From: CAZJGF01 sp964545665
GTDB taxonomy: Bacteria; Chloroflexota; Dehalococcoidia; GIF9; AB-539-J10
NCBI GenBank assembly: GCA_964545665.1
Contig: CAZJGF010000021.1
Location: 1-18,707, forward strand
Length of the DNA: 18,707 nucleotides
Direction: 5' to 3'
Shown: piece by piece, positions 1-6,951 of the stretch
Layout of the letters: every line of letters starts with the position of its first letter
How positions within the stretch are numbered: the stretch's first letter is position 1
Program-made: the position numbers and the translations under genes
Notes under the pieces: model-generated
Told to the model about the DNA's origin: nothing
Database searches by the model: none
The model's input: only the letters and a program-made list of their open reading frames with translations

Positions 1-464
1 CCTCTGATTCCTCTAGCTCGCCTGAGGAATTAGGCCTGATACCTGTGGAAGTCGCGGCCCCAGACTTTACACTGCCAACCATGACAGACGCAGAGGTAAC
101 TCTGTCAGAGCTACAAGGAATGCCGGTGCTGCTCAATTTCTGGCACAAGGGATGCCCACCTTGTCTGGGAGAACTCCACTATTTCGATGCAGTAGCCAAG
201 CAGTACCCCGATACAATAACAATCGTGGCTATTGACATACAAGATAGTCTTCCACAGATTAAGCAATTCTTCGGTGATACTGAAATAAGCTTCATTGTTG
301 CTCTGGATAAGAATACCGAGGTAGCCTCAAGCTACGCCATACGATATACCCCTACCACTTTCTTCATAGACAGCGAGGGGATTATTCGTTATGTAAAGGT
401 GGGAGCATTCGCCAGCGAAGAGGAACTACAGGCCAGCACAGGCGAGTTATTAAGAAGTTATTAA
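1..464 (+). CDS. TlpA/ResA-type thioredoxin-fold protein, N-terminus cut by window edge
   Basis: Thiol-disulfide oxidoreductase of the TlpA/ResA/AhpC-TSA class, expected to act outside the membrane in reducing disulfides, for example in cytochrome maturation. The reading frame is open from position 3 to the TAA at 462-464. It begins with a Ser-rich stretch (SDSSSSPEEL) typical of the linker after a signal peptide or lipobox, so the true start probably lies upstream of the window; the GTG at 45 is an internal candidate only. The domain opens with APDFTLPT, followed by NFWHKGCPPC with the CxxC active site at 153-164 (Cys-Pro-Pro-Cys), and later the cis-proline motif YTPTTFFI. It ends 24 nt before the DegV gene and is probably co-transcribed with it. 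The substrate cannot be read from the sequence. Confidence 0.85.
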   Translation, partial: SDSSSSPEELGLIPVEVAAPDFTLPTMTDAEVTLSELQGMPVLLNFWHKGCPPCLGELHYFDAVAKQYPDTITIVAIDIQDSLPQIKQFFGDTEISFIVALDKNTEVASSYAIRYTPTTFFIDSEGIIRYVKVGAFASEEELQASTGELLRSY

Positions 465-488
465 AATATTAGACCAAGGAGAACACGT

Positions 489-1331
489 ATGGTTGTTAAA
501 GTGGTAACTGATAGTACGTCTGATATTCCGGCTGAAGTAGCGCAGGAACTGGAAATCGCGGTAGTGCCCCTGTATGTCCACTTCGGCAACGAAGTACACC
601 AAGATGGAGTCGACCTCAGCGCCGACGAGTTCTTCCATAAGCTGGTAACAGAGCCGATACTCCCCAAAACCTCAGCACCATCGGCAGGGACTTTCGCAGA
701 AATGTACGAAAACCTTGCTGCTGAAACCGATGAAATTATCTCTATCCATATCTCCACCAAGCTCAGCGCCACGTACAACACCGCCTTGCTAGGCAAGGGA
801 GGCATGAAAGCCCCTTGCCGCGTAGAAGTAGTTGATTCCTTGTCAGCATCCATCGGCTTGGGACTCCTGGCCATAACTGCTGCCAAGGCAGCCCTAGCTG
901 GAGCGAATCTGGATAAGATTGCAGCTATGATACACCAGGCGATTCCCAAGACACACTACTTTGGCATGGTGGATACATTGGAGTATCTACATAAAGGAGG
1001 ACGAATAGGCAAGGCACAGGCATTCCTAGGCTCCATGCTCAATATAAAGCCGCTGCTGACTCTTCGAGACGGGGAGGCATATCCCCTGGAAAGGGTGCGT
1101 GGTCGCCCCAAAGCACTAGCCAGGTTATGTGAATTGGTAGAGAAGTTCCACCATATCAAAGACATGGCCATAGCTCACACCACTACCCCGGAAGAACTGG
1201 AAGCACTGGCTGCACGCTTGTCACCCTTATTCCCACCCGACCAGCTATACAAATCAAGGTGCGGAGCAACCATGGGAACATATCTAGGACCAGGGGCCTT
1301 AACCGTGGCTGTAATTGAAGATGAAATATGA
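489..1331 (+). CDS. DegV family protein (FakB-type fatty-acid-binding protein), copy 1
   Basis: DegV proteins bind a fatty acid and, as FakB, present it to the kinase FakA for phosphorylation. The 280-residue product has the family's normal length. Visible features are the N-terminal VTDSTSDIP strand-loop, TSAPS at residues 61-65 (equivalent to the FakB TSQPS fatty-acid contact), STKLSATYNTA around 90-99, and LHKGGRIGKAQAFLGSMLNIKPLL at 167-190 (the DegV signature). ATG 489 follows AAGGAGAA at a normal distance. It lies 24 nt after the thioredoxin gene and runs convergently into fabF, with 38 nt between the stop codons. A second, more divergent DegV gene with a DhaL partner lies at 3583-4425, so this copy may serve the same kinase with a different acyl preference; that is inference. 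Confidence 0.9.
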   Translation: MVVKVVTDSTSDIPAEVAQELEIAVVPLYVHFGNEVHQDGVDLSADEFFHKLVTEPILPKTSAPSAGTFAEMYENLAAETDEIISIHISTKLSATYNTALLGKGGMKAPCRVEVVDSLSASIGLGLLAITAAKAALAGANLDKIAAMIHQAIPKTHYFGMVDTLEYLHKGGRIGKAQAFLGSMLNIKPLLTLRDGEAYPLERVRGRPKALARLCELVEKFHHIKDMAIAHTTTPEELEALAARLSPLFPPDQLYKSRCGATMGTYLGPGALTVAVIEDEI

Positions 1332-1369
1332 TGCCAGCCCGATAGGCTTATGTAAAGAGGCGATATGGG

Positions 1370-2617
1370 CTACTCCGTGAACTTTCTGAAAACAAGCACA
1401 GCGTTGAAGCCACCAAAACCGAAGGAATTCGAGATGGCTATGTTAACCTCTGCTTTCCTAGCTACATTGGGGACATAGTCTAAGTCGCACTCCGAGTCTG
1501 GGGTCTCATAATTTATGGTAGGCGGGATTATCCCCTCCCTTATAGTCAGAATAGTAGAAATAGCCTCCACCACTCCCGCTCCCGCCAAAAGATGACCAGT
1601 CATGGATTTATTAGAGCTTATGGCCACCTTTCCACTGTATTCCCCTAACGCAGCCTTTATCGCTTTAGTCTCGGCTCTATCATTGGTCTTGGTAGAAGTG
1701 CCATGGGCGTTAATATAATCAATTTCATCGGGCAAGACACCGGCATCTTCTAAAGCTAACATAATACACTTGCCCTGATTCTCCCAATCAGGATCCGTTA
1801 CGTGGTGACCATCAATGTTGGAGCCATAGCCTATAAGCTCAGCATAGATTTCAGCCCCTCTATTCACAGCCACCCCCAGTTCCTCCAAAATTAAAACCCC
1901 AGCACCTTCTCCAATCACAAAACCATCACGGTCCCTATCAAAGGGACGGCTGGCTTTTTCTGGCTCATCATTCCGGCAGGATATAGCTCCCATTTTACCC
2001 AGTCCCGCAATGCCCACAGGGAGGATATAGGCATCGCTGCCCCCAGCAATCACGCCATCCGCCTGGCCGTATTGAATAAGCCTGAAAGCGTCACCAATAG
2101 AATCACTCCCGGTAGCACAGGCAGTAACCACACACCTGCTTGGTCCCCTGGCGCCAAAGACGATGGAGACCTCCGCCGCTGCCATGTTGCCTATAAACCC
2201 GGTGATAAAGAAAGGGGAGACACTGCCAGGCCCCTGCTCTCGAAGAGCGAGAAAGTTTTTTTCATAGGTAGTCATGCCACCAGCGCATGAGCCCACTACT
2301 ATCCCTACTCGGTTAGCGTTGCTGCTGTTGATAACGAGTCCAGCATCATCCAGCGCCATGCGGGTAGCCGCCAGCGCGTAGTGAATAAAAGGGTCGGTCC
2401 TCCTTATCTTTTTGTTATCTAAGAAGTCCTCAGGATGGAAATCCTTTAGCTCAGCAGCAATCTGCGTCTTAAAACCAGACGCGTCAAACTTGGTAATCCT
2501 GGCCGCTCCCGACTTACCCTGGCATAATGCCCGCCAGAATTGCTCAGCACCAATTGCCAGAGGAGTGACAGCGCCAACACCGGTGATAACTACTCTTCTT
2601 TTAGTCACCTCACTCAT
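1370..2617 (-). CDS. fabF: 3-oxoacyl-ACP synthase II (KAS II)
   Basis: Condensing enzyme of type II fatty-acid synthesis: it elongates acyl-ACP with malonyl-ACP. The 415-residue product is the usual length. The catalytic Cys-His-His triad and associated lysine are visible: Cys167 in VVTACATGS, His305 in NAHGTSTKTND, Lys337 in SSNKSMTGH and His342. The C-terminal NSFGFGGFNAVLVF is also characteristic. Its ATG overlaps the stop codon of the upstream DhaL-like gene (ATGA), so the two are translationally coupled at the end of the DegV-DhaL-fabF operon. FabB is the only close alternative; length and C-terminus favour FabF. No partner fabH, fabD or fabG gene lies in the window. Confidence 0.95.
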   Translation of the reverse strand: MSEVTKRRVVITGVGAVTPLAIGAEQFWRALCQGKSGAARITKFDASGFKTQIAAELKDFHPEDFLDNKKIRRTDPFIHYALAATRMALDDAGLVINSSNANRVGIVVGSCAGGMTTYEKNFLALREQGPGSVSPFFITGFIGNMAAAEVSIVFGARGPSRCVVTACATGSDSIGDAFRLIQYGQADGVIAGGSDAYILPVGIAGLGKMGAISCRNDEPEKASRPFDRDRDGFVIGEGAGVLILEELGVAVNRGAEIYAELIGYGSNIDGHHVTDPDWENQGKCIMLALEDAGVLPDEIDYINAHGTSTKTNDRAETKAIKAALGEYSGKVAISSNKSMTGHLLAGAGVVEAISTILTIREGIIPPTINYETPDSECDLDYVPNVARKAEVNIAISNSFGFGGFNAVLVFRKFTE

Positions 2618-3567
2618 TGCTGACTATGCCCCCTTCTCCTGTTGTCTACCTCCTGAACCTGCAGGTCCATGTCCTCAACTATCACGTCACTCAACGTTCC
2701 TTTGCTGCGGGCATAGCTCAGTACATCGTCAGGGTTTAGAGTATGGACGTGGACCCTTATGAGGTTCTCATCGCCAACTACTATGGGGCACTCACCAGAT
2801 GCCACCACGGTATCTCGTATTTCTTCCAAAGGCAAGTTTTCGCCCTGTATCATAAACTGAACATCAAATCCATAGACCCTTTCCTTTTCCCTGGCAGCGG
2901 GCCGTTTAGAGGAGGACCTCCTGGCAACACGGCGGCCCGTCGACTTTCTACAGATAGAATCCTTCATGCCTTCAAAAACATAGTACAATCCCTTGGCCCC
3001 AGCGTCCACCACCCCAGCCTCTTTCAACACAGGAAGCATCTCCGGCGTTCTCTTCACCGTCACCTTTGCCCGTGACACCACAGACATCATGGTATGAGCA
3101 AAACTGGCGCCCCTCCCAGCCGTCTCGGAGGCTGCTTCAGAAGCTTCCCTGATGACAGTGAGTATAGTCCCCTCCACCGGATTAGCCAGGACTCTATATG
3201 CCTGCTCCCGGGCCAACTGAAGCGCGTTGGCCAAATCAAGTGAGGAGAAGCACGTCCTTTCTCCTATTCCCTTGGCCATGCCTTTCAAGATTTGGGAGAG
3301 GATAACACCAGAGTTGCCTCTGGCTCCCAGCAGAGCACCTCTGGCTGCCAAAGCAGAGATAGCAGCCGCAGAGGTATCCCCTGACTTCTCCACTGCTTCC
3401 ACTGCTGACTCCATAGTCAGGAACATGTTTATACCAGTATCACCATCAGGAACAGGGAACACGTTCAGAGAGTTGACTTCATCTATATGCTGCTCCAACT
3501 GCGCCTTAGCTGCTTCTAACGCCCTCTTCAGGTCCTGTCCATCTAGTTCTGTTTCCGTTACCGGCAT
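2614..3567 (-). CDS. DhaL-domain protein, short FakA-like fatty-acid kinase subunit
   Basis: Related to FakA (YloV, 'DAK phosphatase domain'), the ATP-dependent kinase that phosphorylates fatty acids bound to FakB. Residues about 10-200 form the DhaL/FakA-N nucleotide-binding domain: FPVPDGDTGINM carries the metal-binding Asp41 and Asp43, GARGNSGVILSQ is at 81-92 and DAGAKGL at 188-194. A basic, Arg/Ser/Lys-rich linker (about 205-230) leads to a middle domain (YGFDVQF at 232, VVGDENLIRVHVHT near 263-276) resembling FakA-L. The protein ends at 317 residues, whereas FakA homologues are about 550. The C-terminal domain that docks FakB is absent, and the stop is coupled to fabF by ATGA, so this is not an obvious frameshift. 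It starts 15 nt after a DegV gene, which supports a fatty-acid kinase role. Whether it works without FakA-C is unknown. Confidence 0.82.
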   Translation of the reverse strand: MPVTETELDGQDLKRALEAAKAQLEQHIDEVNSLNVFPVPDGDTGINMFLTMESAVEAVEKSGDTSAAAISALAARGALLGARGNSGVILSQILKGMAKGIGERTCFSSLDLANALQLAREQAYRVLANPVEGTILTVIREASEAASETAGRGASFAHTMMSVVSRAKVTVKRTPEMLPVLKEAGVVDAGAKGLYYVFEGMKDSICRKSTGRRVARRSSSKRPAAREKERVYGFDVQFMIQGENLPLEEIRDTVVASGECPIVVGDENLIRVHVHTLNPDDVLSYARSKGTLSDVIVEDMDLQVQEVDNRRRGHSQQ

Positions 3568-3582
3568 GGAACACCTCCTGAG

Positions 3583-4425
3583 TTACTCATTATAGAAAGC
3601 AATTCCCAGCGTATCCGGGCTCAAGTGAATTGCCACCACTGGAGACGCTTCTCCTATCCAGAGCTCGGCACAGTTGTATTCAGACGCTATTTCCTTCTTG
3701 AATTCCTCGGCTTCCTCCCTGGCCGCGGCGTGGAATAGCCCAACATGAAGCGGGGTGTCTTTTCTCGCCTTCTCCTTCACCAGGTCCTTGAGGCGGCGAC
3801 GTGCCTCTTCCTGGGTGGGATGCTTCTCAAGTGGCGTAATCTTGCCATCTTCCCTAATGGTGATAATATAGCTATCCTCCTTCGCTCCTACCTCAGATTC
3901 GGCGACGCGCCCACCTTTCAGGAAATAGCCTATTGAGCCTACGTTGAAAAAGACGTTTGTCTTGGGGATAACGCTCTGGCCCGCTTTGACTACCTCTTCC
4001 AGGCTAGCGCCGGCGGTGGCAGCTCGGGCAGCGGCAGTGGCTACCAGCCCCTCGGCTGTCACCGTGCGATGAGAATCAACAACCTCGATGGCGAGGCCCT
4101 CAGCCATATCTTTTGCCATTATGGCTGACTGGTAGCCAGCCGAAGGAGTGTTGGGGCTGAGAGTGACGGCAGCCACGCCATCAACCTTGCCCTGCAACTC
4201 TTCAAATGCCTTGAGGAACTCCCCTTGAACTGAGCCGCTAGTAGTGGGCCAGGTCTCCTTCTCTGGCTTCAACCGGGCATAGAATTCCTGTGGGGTCATA
4301 TCTACCCAATCGGCATACTCCTTGCCACCCCACACCAGATGTAAGGGGACGACGCGAAGGTTATACGCCTCGGCCACCTCCTTAGTGATACAAGAGCTAC
4401 TGTCGACAAGTACTGCAACTTTCAT
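3583..4425 (-). CDS. DegV family protein (FakB-type), copy 2
   Basis: Second DegV/FakB-like lipid-binding protein, 280 residues like copy 1 but clearly diverged from it. Visible are VLVDSSSCITKE at the N-terminus, PTTSGSVQGEF with TTSGS at 61-65 in the place of the FakB TSQPS motif, and FLKGGRVAESEV at 168-179. After GGRV the usual A-x-x-L-G-S-x-L-x-I-K-P stretch is replaced by an acidic segment (EVGAKEDSYIITIRED), so the lipid pocket is probably altered. It is the first gene of the operon that continues into the DhaL-like gene and fabF, and starts at an ATG preceded by TTTTGGAGGTGTGCC. The neighbouring kinase-like gene makes it the most likely FakB partner for that protein; this is inference from context. 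Confidence 0.88.
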   Translation of the reverse strand: MKVAVLVDSSSCITKEVAEAYNLRVVPLHLVWGGKEYADWVDMTPQEFYARLKPEKETWPTTSGSVQGEFLKAFEELQGKVDGVAAVTLSPNTPSAGYQSAIMAKDMAEGLAIEVVDSHRTVTAEGLVATAAARAATAGASLEEVVKAGQSVIPKTNVFFNVGSIGYFLKGGRVAESEVGAKEDSYIITIREDGKITPLEKHPTQEEARRRLKDLVKEKARKDTPLHVGLFHAAAREEAEEFKKEIASEYNCAELWIGEASPVVAIHLSPDTLGIAFYNE

Positions 4426-4499
4426 GGCACACCTCCAAAACTATTTTTTATACTCCTCTCCATAACTTTGTATAGAGTTCCTCTCCCTTGACGGGGAGG

Positions 4500-4508
4500 A
4501 TTATAGCA
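4500..4508 (-). promoter_or_regulatory. Extended -10 promoter candidate for DegV-DhaL-fabF
   Basis: On the minus strand the sequence TGCTATAAT gives a perfect -10 hexamer (TATAAT, 4500-4505) with the upstream TG of an extended -10 element. A TTGACA lies 24 bp upstream, too far for a normal -35, so the extended -10 is the main evidence. Transcription would start near 4493, about 70 nt before the DegV ATG. Confidence 0.55.
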
Positions 4509-4564
4509 GGTTTTGCGGTTAACTATCATTGTCAAGGAATGCCTTCTACCTCCAATCACGTCTC

Positions 4565-5344
4565 CTAGACCTCTATCTCCATACCCTCATAGCCCAGGGT
4601 AATTCTGGCATCTAGCTCTTTAGTCACTTCGCTGACTTCCTCTTCAATATCTTTCTCATAGTTAGGTAGTGGAATCATATGAACAAGAATGACAGGAGGA
4701 ATATAACCCTTCTGCTTACGGAATTCAACTAGCTCTGGCTTCAGCAATTGGGGAGTCATATGACCTACCTTAGCGGCCTGGCTATTCCACCTGCTTGAGC
4801 CGGCACAGTCCAGGATAAGCAGGTCTGGGTGAACGTATTCCCAACATGAATGTAATCCCGGCCCTGTATCCCCACTGTATAGTACGCGCTTTCCATCATG
4901 TGAAGTAACCTGATAACCCACTGCAGGAGCGGTGTGATGGACAGGAAAGGCAAGTATGTCATAACCTGCAATATTCTGTGGTTTATATGCTTCCACCGAA
5001 TGAAATCGAAGTGTCGGTTTCGCTGACGATGGCATTCTAGTAAAGTCAGAGTAGATCGTGTCATTAAAAACATGGGTTGTTACAGCATCAATAGTATCCT
5101 TGATAGCGTAGACATCCACAGTAGCGCCAATAGCGTAGGCATGCATGCACAAGCTGGCCAACCCAATAATGTGGTCTGCATGTGAATGCGTTAGCAGAAC
5201 GGCCTCTATCTTCTCCTGGGCCGCCAGGGGCAGGCTATAACTAAGACCACCAGCATCTAAGGCCAGCACTCCATCAACCAATATTGACAGGAACCTTGTT
5301 CTGTCAGACTCGAATGCATGTGCCCCCAGAATTCGAACCTTCAT
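4565..5344 (-). CDS. Metallo-beta-lactamase-fold hydrolase
   Basis: Zinc-dependent hydrolase of the MBL superfamily, RNase Z / phosphodiesterase-like branch. Numbering from the ATG at 5344 (259 residues), the metal-binding signature is THSHADH (His53, His55, Asp57, His58), followed by FPVHHTAP (His136/137), LYSGDTGPG (Asp159), GHMTP (His195) and LVHM (His222). No extra RNA-binding arm is obvious. The ATG overlaps the plsX stop as TGATG; a GTG three bases upstream is an equally placed alternative start. It is the last gene of the acpP-plsX transcription unit. The substrate is not evident; cyclic-nucleotide phosphodiesterase, RNA 3'-processing or a general lactonase-like role are all possible. 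Confidence 0.85.
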   Translation of the reverse strand: MKVRILGAHAFESDRTRFLSILVDGVLALDAGGLSYSLPLAAQEKIEAVLLTHSHADHIIGLASLCMHAYAIGATVDVYAIKDTIDAVTTHVFNDTIYSDFTRMPSSAKPTLRFHSVEAYKPQNIAGYDILAFPVHHTAPAVGYQVTSHDGKRVLYSGDTGPGLHSCWEYVHPDLLILDCAGSSRWNSQAAKVGHMTPQLLKPELVEFRKQKGYIPPVILVHMIPLPNYEKDIEEEVSEVTKELDARITLGYEGMEIEV

Positions 5345-6339
5345 CACAGCTTCCTCAGCTCTAACCTTATTTCTTCCAGCAGGTTAGTCTCCACAGCTAG
5401 CTTCACCTGATGTATAGACTCAGCTATCTGAGCTGCCTTGGAGCGCCCATGCCCAATCCAGACCACTCCATTCAAGCCATAAATCATCCCCCCACCAGCC
5501 ACGTCAGCTATGTGGGTCAGAGCGAACAAATCACTGATAATAGCATCAAGTTCTTCTTTCGGGAGGCGCTTATCCAGAGTAACCCTTAGCCGCTCAATGA
5601 TTGAGTCGCCCAGGCCCTCACAAAATTTTAGTAATATATTCCCGGTAAATCCATCGCAAACAATGACATTTGCTCTGCCAAAAGGGATGTCGTTTCCCTC
5701 TATGTTGCCGATAAAGTTAAGGCGACTTTTCTTAAACAGTGGATAAGCACTCTTCACCAGGAGGTTTCCCTTTCCTTCCTCAGCCCCATTGCTGAGCAGA
5801 GCTACCATGGGGTTGCTGATGTGTAATATCTTCTGGGCAACAACAGAGCCTATAACGGCAAAATTCATTAGGTCGCCTGGCCGGCAATCAGCGTTTGGTC
5901 CCAAGTCAAACACCACTGTGTTGGGAGCAAGCTCAAGCAAAGATGTACCAGCAGTCGGACGCCTGATGCCTTCCAGCTTTCCCAGGATTTCAATTGCGCT
6001 CACCACAACTGCACCGGTATAGCCCATGCTTACTACAGCATCAGCGGCTCCCTCCTTAACCAATCGCATAGCTACCAGCACGGAGGCATCCGGCTTCTGA
6101 CGCAGTGCGGTTACAGGAGATTCCTCTTCTCGTATAACCTCGCTAGCATTCACCACACGAATACGGAGGCTAGAAACGTCGTATTCCTTTAGCTCCCGCT
6201 GGATAGCTTCCTCACCACCCACCAACATGAGTTCAACCTCATCCTTCTCAGCCGCCTGAATTGCCCCTTTGACTATCTCTTGAGGGGCATAATCGCCGCC
6301 CATGGCATCTATGGCTACCTTCACTGATTTCCCGCCCAT
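5344..6339 (-). CDS. plsX: Phosphate acyltransferase PlsX
   Basis: PlsX interconverts acyl-ACP and acyl-phosphate, the acyl donor for PlsY in phospholipid synthesis. The 331-residue product shows the family landmarks: VAIDAMGGDYAPQEIVKGA at the N-terminus, SMGYTGAVVVSA, VFDLGPNADCRP, LLSNGAEEGKGN, FIGNIEGNDIPFGRANVIVCDGF in sequence, and HGRSKAAQI near the C-terminus. The start at ATG 6339 is preceded by GAGGATTTGAT; an in-frame GTG six codons later is a weaker alternative. It sits 41 nt after acpP and is overlapped at its stop by the MBL gene. With acpP upstream and the FakA/FakB-type genes in the next operon, the cluster links exogenous and endogenous fatty acids to membrane lipid synthesis. 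Confidence 0.95.
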   Translation of the reverse strand: MGGKSVKVAIDAMGGDYAPQEIVKGAIQAAEKDEVELMLVGGEEAIQRELKEYDVSSLRIRVVNASEVIREEESPVTALRQKPDASVLVAMRLVKEGAADAVVSMGYTGAVVVSAIEILGKLEGIRRPTAGTSLLELAPNTVVFDLGPNADCRPGDLMNFAVIGSVVAQKILHISNPMVALLSNGAEEGKGNLLVKSAYPLFKKSRLNFIGNIEGNDIPFGRANVIVCDGFTGNILLKFCEGLGDSIIERLRVTLDKRLPKEELDAIISDLFALTHIADVAGGGMIYGLNGVVWIGHGRSKAAQIAESIHQVKLAVETNLLEEIRLELRKL

Positions 6340-6380
6340 ATCAAATCCTCAGTTTCTCCCCGCCAAACCTCATATGAACA

Positions 6381-6626
6381 CTAACTGCGGCTTTTCAATT
6401 CAATATAGTTAACTGCATCTTCAACGGTCTGCATTTTGCTAGCATCTTCATCCGGGATCTCAATTCCAAAGGCTTCCTCCACCGCTGTAATTAACTCTAT
6501 GAAGTCCAGGCTATCAGCAGCGAAGTCATCGACAAAGGATGCTTTAGACACCACCTTACCCTCCTCAACCTCCAATAGCTCCACAACCAGCTTCTTTAAC
6601 CGTTCGAAAATATCTTCGTGTTTCAT
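6381..6626 (-). CDS. acpP: Acyl carrier protein
   Basis: Small acidic carrier that holds growing acyl chains on a phosphopantetheine arm attached to a serine. The 81-residue product has the standard length and the DSL attachment motif in FAADSLDFIELITAVEEAF, with Ser39 as the modified residue, followed by the family helix FGIEIPDEDASKM. ATG 6626 is preceded by GCGAGGGGAGA, a strong ribosome-binding site. It is the first gene of acpP-plsX-MBL, with a promoter about 55 nt upstream. It supplies the ACP used by FabF and PlsX in the same region. Confidence 0.97.
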   Translation of the reverse strand: MKHEDIFERLKKLVVELLEVEEGKVVSKASFVDDFAADSLDFIELITAVEEAFGIEIPDEDASKMQTVEDAVNYIELKSRS

Positions 6627-6680
6627 TCTCCCCTCGCTTTCAAGGTTCTAATTACTTAAGTCTTATCCAAAACAGCTTTG

Positions 6681-6709
6681 ATTAAATTACTTTCTTGCCA
6701 TCTTGTCAA
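6681..6709 (-). promoter_or_regulatory. Sigma-70-type promoter for acpP-plsX-MBL
   Basis: On the minus strand there is a perfect -35 TTGACA (6704-6709), a 17-bp spacer and a -10 TTTAAT (6681-6686). The start site would be near 6674, about 48 nt before the acpP ATG. No operator for a fatty-acid regulator was recognised. Confidence 0.7.
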
Positions 6710-6849
6710 TATATCATACAGCGACATATAGCCGGCTGTAGGCTTCACGCAGAGTCTGTTGAGATACTAAGCGTTATCCAGCTTTGCCCTCAGAAGCATA
6801 CAATCATATAAAACAAGGCTCGCTTGCTGTTCTGCATTCTAGAGCTATG

Positions 6850-6880
6850 CGTGGTGTGCCGGCTAAGCCGGCACACCACG
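6850..6880. repeat. Perfect 14-bp inverted repeat (REP-like palindrome)
   Basis: Arms CGTGGTGTGCCGGC and its exact reverse complement flank a TAA loop. Neither strand has a U-tract after the stem, so it is not a standard intrinsic terminator. It may be a repetitive extragenic palindrome, a 3'-end stabiliser for the trp mRNA, or a protein-binding site. Confidence 0.6.
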
Positions 6881-6917
6881 TACGTAACAGGATAAGCACA
6901 GCCAAGACCTTCAAAGT

Positions 6918-6940
6918 CAAACTGGATGTCCTCCAGTTTG
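6918..6940 (-). terminator. Weak terminator or 3'-end hairpin after trpB2
   Basis: A 9-bp stem (CAAACTGGA / TCCAGTTTG) with a 5-nt loop lies 12 nt after the trpB2 stop on the minus strand. The following sequence is ACTTTG, a poor U-tract, so termination would be inefficient or need help. It is the best candidate for the end of the trp transcript. Confidence 0.4.
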
Positions 6941-6951
6941 GCCTAAGCGGC

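Larger units (their letters stand above)
6627..6951. other. 325-nt intergenic region between trpB2 and acpP
   Basis: No gene is supported here. It contains the acpP promoter (6681-6709), a long perfect palindrome (6850-6880) and a shorter hairpin just after trpB2 (6918-6940). The stretch from about 6710 to 6849 shows nothing else I can interpret. Confidence 0.7.

Noticed and set aside
461..949. 162-residue minus-strand ORF opposite DegV
   Set aside because: Shadow of the DegV gene, low-complexity composition and no family resemblance.
1332..1369. Bidirectional terminator between DegV copy 1 and fabF
   Set aside because: Only a 5-bp AGCCC/GGGCT stem with a long loop and no U-tract in either direction.
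4500..4540. TTGACA paired with TATAAT upstream of the second DegV
   Set aside because: The spacer is 24 bp, outside the functional range; only the extended -10 was kept.
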